In this document: positions 35,951 to 46,603 of the stretch, in pieces
How the letters are laid out: every line of letters starts with the position of its first letter
How positions within the stretch are numbered: the stretch's first letter is position 1
Assembly (NCBI GenBank): GCA_036346395.1
Contig: CM070599.1
Span: 36,571,232 to 36,635,231 of the forward strand
Reading direction: 5' to 3'
DNA from: Hsuehochloa calcarea
Lineage: Eukaryota; Streptophyta; Magnoliopsida; Poales; Poaceae
Length of the DNA stretch: 64,000 nucleotides
Notes under the pieces: generated by a model
Told to the model about the DNA's origin: nothing
Database searches by the model: none
What the model saw: only the letters and a program-made list of their open reading frames with translations
Program-made: the position numbers and the translations under genes

Positions 35951-36990
35951 GGTTCACCACATTGCCGTATTTTGTTGGTATATAATTTTATTTTTTTCTC
36001 ATTTTCTCAAAGTACATGTGAAGAACATAACGAGTTCATTATATTGTTGTATTTTGTTGGTATATAATATTTTTTTGTATTTGTTTTTGCTCAACCTCTA
36101 AAAGTACACATGAGATTTTGAATTATGTGATGGAAATATGAGTTATTAAGACTTTTAACAATAATTACAATGATTAAGAAATAAAATTACATAAATAATT
36201 TACTGTAATTTATATATAATGGAGCTGTAAATAAGCTTTCAAAATCTGACAATCTTATACGATAAAATTACTATATTCTGTATAGACAGACCCTTAAAAA
36301 AAAACTCTGCCTCTACCACCTGGTTTGATATACTGTGGGTTTTTTATGCCAAGAAACCAAACGTAGTCGGCAAGATCCCTCCGCTGGCCCGCATAGTATA
36401 CTCCTGTCTGATTTGGGTGTGATCAGTGATCACTTGGGCGGCTGGGCCCGAGCGCAACAGGCGCCAAGTCGCTGCCCCTCACCAACCTACTTATAAGACG
36501 TTGTCATTCATCACGACCCAGAATTCCTGCGGACTTTGGATGACATCACACTAACCCTCCCAATCCGTATGGCCTAACTACCTTAACCTTAAAAAGGCTA
36601 ACCTATAACTACCCAAAGAAACAGACCTACTATAGCTAGACTAGGATCATGTCCCTGCGCGCCTATGCAACTACAGACCTCCTCGTGCAGTTTTTTTCTT
36701 TAAAATGTTTTTTTAATTAAAATAGTTGAATTTTTATCCGTTCGATATATTTTGAGATTCGCACTTCTTCTAGTACGATGAATTGAGTCCGAATTTATTA
36801 TGATATTTTTTTTGGATCATAACGGATTCACCACATTGCCGTATTGTGTTGGTATATAATTTTATTTTTTGTATTTATTTTCGTCTTTGTTTTTACTAAA
36901 TATCTCAAAGTATATATTAGATTTTAAATCGTACGATGGAAATATGAGTTATTAAGACTTTTGACAATAATTACTGTGATCAAAAACAAA
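35951..36990. repeat. Two to three copies of a 150-170 bp AT-rich direct repeat
   Basis: TTCACCACATTGCCGTATT followed by GTTGGTATATAAT occurs at 35953 and 36827, with a diverged copy near 36034. GATGGAAATATGAGTTATT and ACAATAATTAC follow at about 36130 and 36938. The copies flank a non-repeated block (about 36300-36720). No terminal structure was resolved, so this may be a dispersed MITE-like repeat inserted twice or a segmental duplication. Confidence 0.65.
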
Positions 36991-39900
36991 AATTGCATAC
37001 ATAAACTCTTATAATTGATGCGTGTCGACGATCAAATCGCCGATCTTATGAATATATAAATGAAAAGAGGAAAAATGTGCGTGACTCCTGGGAGTGGATC
37101 TGACTTGCTCTTTATTGCTATGAACTCACGATTACAAACACTGAGAGTATCTAAAAACACAACATTTTGCTATGTCTTGCTTGATGTCTTCGTCTCTCTC
37201 GTTGTTACGTGTCCTTCTCCGGCCTTCCATGGTCCTCCTTAAGTACTTGATGAAGCGGTGGCAGTTATCCCACGAAGAGACATCCGTTGGGGAGCGACGC
37301 GTCTGGTCGGGAAGAGGTGGCAGTTTGACGGTTCCACCAACTGCAGAGGCGGTTAGTGAAGATGTCAACCGCTATGCGGTTAATGATTTAGGAGACGTTA
37401 AATCGTCAACCGTGATAGTGTTGCATTATGCGAAATATGAAACACGTGGTTCGTTCATCACATAGTGAGTGATCCGGTCGGAGACTCGACTCAGATGCCT
37501 GTTCATAGCTTCACGAGCACTTACCTGGTCGTGGACTAGGTTTGGAACTTTGTCCGACCAGGGTATTTATTATATAACTTCTGTAGTACCTACGACCAGT
37601 TAGGTCGGTGATCTTAGAAGTTACGACCACGAAAACGTATGGTCTTTATCACATATTAAGATAATATATAAATATTTTAATCCTCAACAATGCGTAATGA
37701 AGTTATAAATGAACTAAAATTTAATTATTTTGGATTAAAAAAACAGTTAAGTATTGTACAAACGCACCCTTTTCTTTTGTCACGGCCCGGCCAAATCCCT
37801 CCGCGAGCAGTTTGGGAACAAGGCCGCCCAATCATTGAGCGCACCCAGCAACCCCATCATTTGCTTTTCAAGAGTCACGTCGAGTAACATGCTCTCTGAA
37901 GTCCACCTACGTGGTAGTACTATATGCCTACACCAGCATATTAACAAAAATAAAAAATCACTCCTGAATCCTTTTAAAAATAGTCACTCCTTTACTGGTC
38001 CAAATGTATACATACGGCCAGCAGATTCAAGCATACGATGGACCATCAGTTCAATGTAGTATTTGTAATTAACGTTACTAGCTAACAAGATGCGATTAAT
38101 AATTAATGATTTTTTTGATTAATGATACTAACCTTTTGTTTTTGTTCATTCTTTCATAGGGCAAAATCATAACGGAACAAGCTCTTCATCTCCAAGCTGG
38201 GCCCGGCCGTCCGCTCAATCAACATCATATTAAGATCAATCCGATACCAGAAACCATCACCACCTTCGATCACCCGGCTCTAACGCTAGCGCATACACCG
38301 AACTTTGCCTTTTCCTGATCACTTGGTCTCCTCCACCGGAAGCAATGGCGTTGTGGCTTGATTTAATCTCCGCATCTCACTCCCCACGTCGGCAGATCCC
38401 ATCCTTAGCTTCGATCTTGCGACGCATCTCGTACGTACACAAGAACGAGCTGGCGATCGAGGCCATGTGATGTACCAGGCCGGGGTCACAAACACTCGCA
38501 TTAACACTAACAAAACTTCGAATTAGAGCGGTGTTGTGAGAGGGATCGGATCTGGCCGGTGAGCAGTAATCGACAAGATAACACGTGGCGCGGTTCTCGT
38601 GTGGACAGCAAGGAGTACGTGTGATTAGGTTGATGTGGCCGGGCACGCATTTATTACGTACGCTAGCGCCATGGTACAGTGATTAATCAGTGACACTTGA
38701 AATTGAGGGTGCGTCATGGGTAGGAGAGAGGGACGGGAACAGAATCGATCGAGAATTAATAGACGGACGCGACAAAAAGTGTAGGTACGATGATAGGCGC
38801 GGTATGATTTGATTCGAGAAAGAGAAGCAAAAGGGGGAGAGAATTCGGATCAGGCTCGATCGGACGGAAAAGAGAAGGAATCACCGGCTTCTCTTTTGGT
38901 GGGGAGGTACGGCCAAAATGGCCTGAAATTTCGCCTCACCTTTTGACGTGATCTTTCATGTGTAGAGTGGACTCAGCGGAGCACTTCAATCTAGAGGTTC
39001 GTAGCTATATAGTAGAAGCATAAAGCAGAACGATCGGAGATGTGGTTTTACAGATTTTCTAGGATTTGGTTCTTTGTTTGTGTTGCAACGACCAATTAAT
39101 GAGGCTAATGCGGTGCATCAATTAATCATGTTGTCTTTCAGTGCGGAAGAGTCCATACTGCCTACTTCGAATCCTTTAGCTAGCTGGGTAGACGTGCTTT
39201 ACACAGATCTAGTGGATGAGTGGCTAGTACGTACGTACATCACTATGTATATATTGTCTTCCATGTGGCATATTTGAAGCTGCTCCCTACATGCAATTAA
39301 GTAGCCAATTACACTACGCTGGAATTAAACGTGCATTGCATCATGGTGTAAGCAGCAGGCTTAGCACCGAATAAGAAGATTTTTTGCTGTTACTACGGGC
39401 AACCAACGTGGGACTTCCACATGTGGAACTTTCCATCATGGGCGCACACACCGCGTTCCGAAATGGACAAACAAGTAAATCAGGCCGTGTTCAACCGGCA
39501 AGGTAGCGACGTGACACATGTGCACAGTGGACATATACCATCGGCGCAGCGCCGCAGGCCCGCTCTGATTGGCGGCAGAGGCTGGGCAGCAGACTAGGAG
39601 CTAGGAACCTATCCGTGTCACGCATCGGAAGTCTCGTCTCGCAGCGTGAACAGCCTCCGGCTGACAGCCGGAGTGGAATATCCAACATGCGCGCCGTGCA
39701 TCCGTGAACAGGGGGTGAAAGAGGAGCACAGGAACCATAGCAACAGTCAGAAAATGTACCCCCATCAATTGACGGCAGGTATATATATATACACTGCAAG
39801 TAAGGTAGGACAAACATCTCACTTTCAAAGCTTAATTAGGTCCAACGATGGTAAACCCGTCCCTCAAAAATCTATTCTTCAAATGCACCTAAAGTTGCAT

Positions 39901-42189
39901 CAAACAGTTATTTTTTTCGTACCAACAACGTAAGACGGTCCAAATTCAGTTAACTTACTGCGGGCACAAACCAAACATCCCAAATGCATCTAATTACATG
40001 CGAAAAAACCTACTATTCACTTCAAGTTCCATGCCTGCTGAAGATGAGAACAGCCCGCCGGGGCGCAGCTAGCGACGGCGAAAGCGCGTATGGATGGTTC
40101 GGCGAGAGGACACATAGGGGAAGGCCCATGCGCCACCTTCCCCATCCCATCTACAGGCCATCCCCACTTGCTGACACTACTTTGAAGAAATAATGGACAG
40201 TACTCTGCAGTACTGTAGTGTGTACTGTATCAACAGTAACATATTAGCTATTTTTATTGTATCTATTGACATCAACTTTTAGTTTTTTTTTCAAACAGTG
40301 GAGATCGCTCTAATATCATACACGAAAGACCATCTATATTAAATCCTTCGATAGAGAAGATCTCAATCCTTGTTGCCGAGTGCCTTTCAATCGGACCTTA
40401 ATCACACTGACATGGACGGGTGGGAGGAAGATCCCCGGCACAATGCCATTGCATCTTTAAAGCACGCACCGATCGATCCCGGCCCTGACACGCTACGTAG
40501 CTTGATGCATATAAACGTCCATGCCCGGCCGGCCATGTTGGTGACACCATGCTCAAACCTGAGGGATGTACGAGTGGCGCCTGCAGGGTTGCCGTGCGTC
40601 GTGTCTGACACAGTGACATGCTAGAACAAGTTGCCTGTTCTAGAAATGTGTTTTTGTGGATGCAGGTGCATCTCTGCAGCTGGCTGCCTGGCTCGATCAG
40701 ATCGAGCACATGAGGCATCTGCAATTTGCTCCCAATTATATGCGTGCGGTGCATGAACCATGAAAAAACGAAAATCGCATGCATGTGTGCAGCGGATTTT
40801 TGAGAACATGTCTTGCACAATGCGTGTCGTGCCTAGCAGCCTTCCAAAGCTAGATGCTGTGTACTGTATACGATTCTGTCATCATGGCGGAACGTTTTTT
40901 TTTTTTACCGTGGCAGGCAACGTCACTTGTCATGTTCCCCTAACGAACAGGTCGAGTAATACACTAATTCACGAACTCCTAGTTTTGTTTACACTGCAAA
41001 TTTTAGGATACTATGATCCGATCTGGTGCAGAGTCTACATATAGACCGTCGACTTGAAGGCCTTGTAGAGTAGAGTACAGTTGCTGGACTCCATTAATCT
41101 GGCCGGTCCGTCGTGCTGCCCGTGGTCATGGAGTATATAGCTTGCAGCTAATCTGGCACTTCTGACGGACTAGGGCGTTAATGCGATCGGTGCGTGCGTA
41201 CCCTCGCCGGCGTCTTCTTTGTGCGACCCATGGATGCGGTCCCCAATCGCAGGGTACTACGTGATACTTGATGGTACGAACAATAATTTAGTTAGTGGCA
41301 CTGCGCACTCGCGCTAGTATCGTTTCCGTCTTTACGAGATGCGTTACATCGATCCTTGGAGGCGCAGCTGTGGCATCAGCCTAGTAAAGGAAGACCACCG
41401 AACACTAGGCTCGGTCAACATTTTCTGAACAAACAACTAGCCGCAGAAAGGTCAGAGCTAGCGGTCGTTATAACGAAGCACTCACCGATCGAAGTGACGG
41501 GCCTCTTCCCATTTGCAAGCCATGGAGTTTGGGATGCCCACTGTGGTGTAGTAACGCTGTCGACCGGCGGCGGCGCCCATCGGAATCCTGCACGCCTCGA
41601 TGCTCAACTTTCAACGTTCTTCTCCCTGGACTTTGACAGAACTAAACATGCCTTTCCTGGCTAATTATAGCAGCAGTGCTAAACCCAATTCGAGTGCGCT
41701 AATTGCGGATAGAACAAGACCCGTGAGTTTTACTAGTTGCTTTCTTTCTTAATCACAGAATAGAAATTGGGGGCGCACGGCAGGAAAAGATCTGCCCCCA
41801 CAAACATGCACCCGATGTTTCCTACTATTTCTACACATCCATCCCTCTTTAATTTGCAGTTGTTGGTGGTTCACCTCTGCGTCATGTACCAATCTAGCTA
41901 CTTCCCCACAAGTTGCATGTGCATGATGCAGCAGCATTGTTGGCTGCAGCAAAAATCAACGGCCTAGTTGCGGTTTTCTGTCAACTTTCCGGCTGGTGCG
42001 TACAGGAAGTTCTACAGTTTGTACTTTGTACTTGTGGAGGGAGAGTCTCCAACCGTACGTCGTCCAAGCATGGCTACAGGCTGCTTTCGTGATCAGAGTT
42101 CCAACTGTTATTACAAGGACGGCGTCCATGATGGCCGCGTAAAGCTGTAAACCGCTGTTTTCGGGACTTGCCTGTTTAATCAAAGCTCT
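36991..42189. other. No gene recognised (5.2 kb)
   Basis: Scattered short frames on both strands, none with a recognised domain. Mixed composition with GC-rich islets near 37200-37450, 39550-39700 and 40400-40620. No LTR, tRNA or transposase signature was found. A conserved non-coding RNA or an unrecognised repeat cannot be excluded. Confidence 0.35.
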
Positions 42190-43365
42190 TATCCTTCGTC
42201 AAGCTTGGTGTCTTCTGACAGCCTTTGTGCCCATATGTTTAAGATGAAGTATTTTCCACATGGTGATTTCCTGGATACATCGTTCCTGCAGGCCGGCTCG
42301 GCAACTTGGAAGGCCATTTTGCATGCATGGTCTAAATCTGCTGAAGAAAGGTACTTTACGGCGTATCGGCAATGGAGAGGGTGTGAAAATCTCGAGACAG
42401 TACCTGTGGACACCTAGAGCTTTTGAATTAGAAGTCACAGAGAAGGGGGAATACTGTAGGCTGAAATGAGTTTCTCAACTAATTGATTCAGATAAGAGAA
42501 AAATGGAATGAGGAGGTCATCAGGTCGGTTTTTTATGACCACGATGCTATGGAAATTCTGAAAATCAAATTCCCAAGTCGACCAATGGAAGATGTAATTG
42601 CCTGGCAATATGAAAAGACTAGAATGTTCACTGTGAAAAGTGTGTACAAACTTGCGGTTGACCTACAGGGAGTCGCTCAGGGGAGGCCAAGCTCTAGTTT
42701 AATTGTTGATGGCAGCAGACCCCTCTGGAAATCTGTTTGGCAGTCTAGTTTGGAACACTATGCACAACATCCGACAAGAAGATCAATATTCAATGTCAAA
42801 GGGAAGAAACGGCTGGATATAGAGCGGGCTAGTCAGATACCTGCTCCAGAAACTAGACCTCAAGAGAGATGGAAGCCACCATGGCTGGGTGAAAATTAAT
42901 GTCGATGGGGCATTTTCGTACCAATCGGGTGAAGCAGGTGTGGGGATAATAGTTCGGGATGAAAAGGGTTCAGTGTTACTCTCTTCATAGCGGATTTGTT
43001 CACCACGACGATGATCCGGAGGAAGTTGAAGCTTGACCTTGTTACGAAGGTGTCAAACTGGTTGCAAAATAGATTCACAAGGCGACAATTCTTGAAACTG
43101 ACTGTGCATCGCTGGTCTATCTGCGATGTCCCCATCCGAAGGATCACTGCTCTAGACTGATGTTTATTGTGTCTGAAGTGCTAGATATGGCTAATCATTT
43201 GCCAGCCTTCAGGATTGGTCACACAAAAAGAGAGCAAAATGGTGTAGCTCATGACCTGGCGCAACTCACGAAACGTCTGAACCATTGTGCGGTTTGGCGT
43301 GAGCAAATTCCTTTTTGTATTGAGCAACTTGTAGCTCAAGAGTGTTTCCAAACTTCCGAGTAATT
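42190..43365 (+). pseudogene. LINE (non-LTR retrotransposon) 3' remnant with plant RNase H domain
   Basis: Plus-strand pieces in several frames follow the usual order downstream of a plant LINE reverse transcriptase. SLCAHMFKMKYFPHG and ATWKAILHAW (42205-42417) come first. WNEEVIRSVFYDHDAMEILKI and IAWQYEKTRMFTVKSVYKLA (42483-42660) follow, leading to the zf-RVT region. From 42890 is the RNase H (RVT_3) type domain starting VDGAFSYQSGEAGVGIIVRD, ending near 43360 with LPAFRIGHTKREQNGVAHDLA. The cysteine-histidine zf-RVT finger expected between 42740 and 42890 is missing, so an internal deletion is likely. Several frameshifts and stops are present. Endonuclease and reverse transcriptase are absent, as in 5'-truncated LINE copies. 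Confidence 0.75.
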
Positions 43366-44188
43366 TATAAAGCTCTCTTTTCATCGATATTTTTTTACAC
43401 AGTTCATATTACATACAAGCTAGTCCGGTTTTCTTAGCTGATATATATACGCAGTCTAATTGAATAGTGTCGTGCACTAGCTTCGTCTATATATGATCAA
43501 TTTCAAATCCTCCAGCCCTATACCGGATGCCCATTTTCGATCTGCAAGTCATTGCTCATAAATATTTTGTTCGTACGCACGCAAACAATCAAAGGACATA
43601 ATAAAGCAACACGCAGCTCTACCACGCCACAAACCGATGTTCTTCCTGGATCCCTTAACGCCGGCCTCATGCATGGTCCAACTCCAACCAATCCCTAACA
43701 TAGCAAATGCGTGTCCTACCGTCCCTGTCACATCTCTAACTTTGCAGCTCTAGCTTAATTGGTCAGCCTCTCGTAGTAGCTAAATTTGCTCCTTTTCTTG
43801 GTCTACATGGTCGGTGAAACCGGCAGGGTGGCGTGACGGAGATGAGAAAGGGCGCGCGCGCCTAGCAGCTAGGGTAAGACGGCAAGATTAACAAAGCACC
43901 GTGGCACGTACGAGACGTGCACGGCGTACGTTGTCGGTACGTGCAATGCAAGGTCGCCCTCGCGGGGCTTCCCTGCCGTGGCGCGGCTCGAGAGAGACCA
44001 GGGCCGCACAAGTGCACGGATCGGCGGCAACGCGGCATGTTTTCTCTTGACAAAAGAACAGGGCGGCAGTCTTAAAAAAAGGGGGCATGTTGCATGGTGC
44101 CTAATAAACGTTTTGCCGGTGAGGGGAGGTGAAGGCCCATGATTAATTGGTTGGGCACCCGACGGCGAGAATGTCAATCTCGTTATGG
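43366..44188. other. No gene recognised
   Basis: Short overlapping minus-strand frames in the GC-rich part (43860-44170) have no known domain. No repeat structure was identified before the LTR fragment at 44189. Confidence 0.35.
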
Positions 44189-44440
44189 TGTTGGACTCGA
44201 ATTTTTTAATCTCGAATTTTCTGTGAAAACACTGTAGATAGCACTCACAGATACATCACTGAATCATTTCATACATGGTGTAAAACCATACCATTCATTA
44301 ATTTAACACATTAGACTTTACATAAACCGCATCGGGTCAAATTTTACAATAAGGACCGAACATACCAAATAATTACATCATAAAAGTAGCGGAAGCGACA
44401 ACGAAAGCAAAAAGGGTGAGGGCACATCTCTCCACAGGCT
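44189..44440 (-). mobile_element. Truncated LTR fragment related to the two long solo LTRs
   Basis: It starts TGTTGGACTCGAATTTT and follows copy 2 (19737-20000) through TCTGTGAAA, ATCATTTCATACAT, GTAGCGGAAGC and TCTCTCCACAGGC. It then stops matching near 44440. It is the 3' end of the LTR on the minus strand with the remainder lost. Confidence 0.75.
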
Positions 44441-45570
44441 TGCTTTACTTCATTATTATCATTTCTCTTTCGAATAAATACCTACTTATGCCTTATGGGG
44501 TGCACATGAGGAGGCATGTGGCTTACATACCTAAACACCTCTCTTTTATTCAGAGACAATAATTCTGTTCCTATTACCTTCTTCTAATCTTCTCAATCTG
44601 ATCTTTTCTTACATTCAGCTAGCGATGCAGGCTCTGGATCAAGATCGATGATTGAGGTAATTTTCTTTACAAAAATAAATATCTACATTGGCTATTGTCT
44701 TATTAATAGATTATCCCGTGGTCATATAGTTTATAGCTATTTCTTCATGGAGCGATTCTTCTAATGCTTCTACTTGCTCACCGCTGCTTCCAATTACGGA
44801 GCAAGTTCCTTTAGTTTTTCAGCTCCAATGTGTGCGCACACATCCCAGCTGATGTCTCCCTTCATGGGGATATTCAAATTTGGTATGTTTTTTCTGAAGG
44901 TTCCATACTAGTGCCAGGTCTCAACTGACTCCTCTTATAGTTCTGGAGAACTTAATTTGGTGATTGGATATGTTAAGTCCTTTTTATCATTTTTTCACTA
45001 GGCGCCCTCAGTTACCTGTATTCGAGGGGGCAGAGTTCTCGTCCTTTCTGAGGCCTCAGGACGGGATTAGGGATACATTTTTCTTTCTTCAGTATTTCAA
45101 CCCTCTCCGGTGCATTGCGTGCAGTCACATGTGACTTGATCATGCTCTTCAAATCACTAAAATGGTCAAGTAGTTGATTCACTAATATTTGTAAATCAAT
45201 TATCTTCTGTACTTCGCTTTTTGCTTCACTAGTGCGTGGGGTATATGTATGGATTATCGTTGCTTGCCACGTTATTTTCTGATTATCGTTGCTTGCCACG
45301 TTATTTTCTGATATTTTTTATCAAGGGGTTGATTTCCTCCCCCCTAATAATGGGGATTGGAGAGTTGATTAGGGATTGGAGTTTGACTCGATGTTTGATG
45401 GAAAGATAGATTAGAGTGAGAGTGAGCTAGATGAATTTGATGAGCTTAATCAGTTTACCCACGACGACGGCAACGAACACTTAGCTTGTCACAATCCATA
45501 CAAATGAATTACAATCCAAATTATTTCTTTATTCTTTCATCTTAGAGCAGCTAAACTTGGCGCTCGCTCG
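44441..45570. other. AT-rich stretch, possibly decayed retrotransposon interior
   Basis: One minus-strand frame (45012-45299, 95 codons) is lysine- and leucine-rich with no family I can name. It includes a 29-bp tandem duplication. It lies beside the LTR fragment in the position of retrotransposon interior sequence, but no signature proves this. Confidence 0.3.
45252..45309. repeat. 29-bp tandem duplication
   Basis: Two exact units starting GATTATCGTTGCTTGCCACG at 45252 and 45281. Confidence 0.9.
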
Positions 45571-46029
45571 ATGAATGGATGTGCTAGCAGGGGTTACCCA
45601 TGGTCCGGTCGTATGTGTGCTTTGCCCCTGTTGGGTCCACCACTTGGCACGGAGACAGGCCAAGCCCTTCTATTCAGTGTAGCATCTGGGCCGTCGAGCC
45701 CAGCGAGCCGGACAGGAGGCAGGCTATCTCCACTGCACCTGGCCGAAGCGCGCCATATCACCATGGGCACCGACGTGCAGCGGCTTGGCACAGTGGGTCG
45801 GCGCCTACGCGCCGCCCTGCCGTTCGGGAGCATACGTAGGGATGCCTCCCTGTTCCGGGACAACGAATCGCCAAGGTCCTTGAGAAGGCTGGCATGCCTT
45901 GGAGCGCTATACACGTTTCCTCTGACATTTATGGTTACTTATCTCAAAAGCGATTGTCGGGCAAGTAGCATCTTCAGACAAGTACTTTCCGAAAAAGCTA
46001 ATACCGTGGGAATATCGATTGAACGGTAG
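45571..46029 (+). other. Unidentified 152-codon open frame
   Basis: An uninterrupted frame (MNGCASRGYPWSG... to ...NTVGISIER, TAG) in a short GC-rich block (45590-45910) set in AT-rich DNA. It contains LPLLGPPLGTETG, a basic stretch RLGTVGRRLRAALPFGS and a hydrophobic segment ALYTFPLTFMVTYL. I recognise no domain. Its style recalls plant mitochondrial reading frames, so an inserted piece of mitochondrial DNA is possible, as is chance. It lies just upstream of the captured gene fragments at 46.2-46.6 kb but in the opposite orientation. Confidence 0.2.
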
Positions 46030-46183
46030 TGTGCAGTAGGAATTGATTATTTACCTAGGTTTAGATGGCTTTAGAGAATATATCATTATTCCAGATGTAA
46101 TCATTTATATATCATCTACTTAGTTGGTTCTTTATAATATACCTCAAGCATGCAATATTATATTGATATATAATATTTTTTCC

Positions 46184-46490
46184 CATCACTGCCGACTCCG
46201 GCTCGTCTCTGTTTCTCAGCAACACTTCTCCCACCTTGGCCATCGTCATCTCCGTCGCGTCGTCCCTTATACAGCCCTCCGCCACGCCGAGCATCTCGTG
46301 TTCCCTGACGCCGATGTACCACTCCACCAGCTCCCGCATAGCGTGCGCGTCCATCCTCCCCGGGCGCAACAACGCCAGGTTGATGCCGTCCATGTTGTTC
46401 GTTCATCATGAACACGATGATGCGCTCCTCGCCACAGCACAACCACAGGTCATCGGTGGAGTTGAGCAACCGGGAGAGTGTCACCTTCCC
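46184..46490 (-). pseudogene. AAA-ATPase (BCS1/AATP1-like) gene fragment
   Basis: On the minus strand the sequence reads VTLSRLLNSTDDLWLCCGEE then RIIVFMMNE. After a frameshift near 46390 come ALLRPGRMDAHAMRELVEWY and EHEMLGVAEG, then TEMTMAKVGEVLLRNRDEPE. This is the Walker-B-adjacent and C-terminal part of the plant mitochondrial/ER BCS1-like AAA family, where one expects a TLSGLLNFIDGLWS motif, then sensor-1 asparagine and LLRPGRMD. The Walker A region and N-terminal anchor are absent. It is a truncated, frameshifted fragment with no evidence of function. It abuts a glycosyltransferase fragment in the same orientation. Confidence 0.8.
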
Positions 46491-46501
46491 TCGTTGGTTG
46501 T

Positions 46502-46603
46502 TAGCGCCGCTGTCGCTGCCGCGTGAGCCGGCTGCATCACCTCCATGCTCCCGAAGCTTATGTACACGACGGAGCTGTCCGTGAACTTATCTAGCCAGCC
46601 GCA
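46502..46603 (-). pseudogene. UDP-glycosyltransferase (UGT) gene fragment
   Basis: About 34 codons read CGWLDKFTDSSVVYISFGSM then EVMQPAHAAATAAL. This matches the conserved UGT stretch just before the PSPG box (W-L-D, S-V-V-Y-(V/I)-S-F-G-S). The PSPG box is missing: after about four codons the frame enters AAA-ATPase sequence. Upstream of 46603 the frame is AT-rich and not UGT-like. The fragment is too short to be active. Confidence 0.8.
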
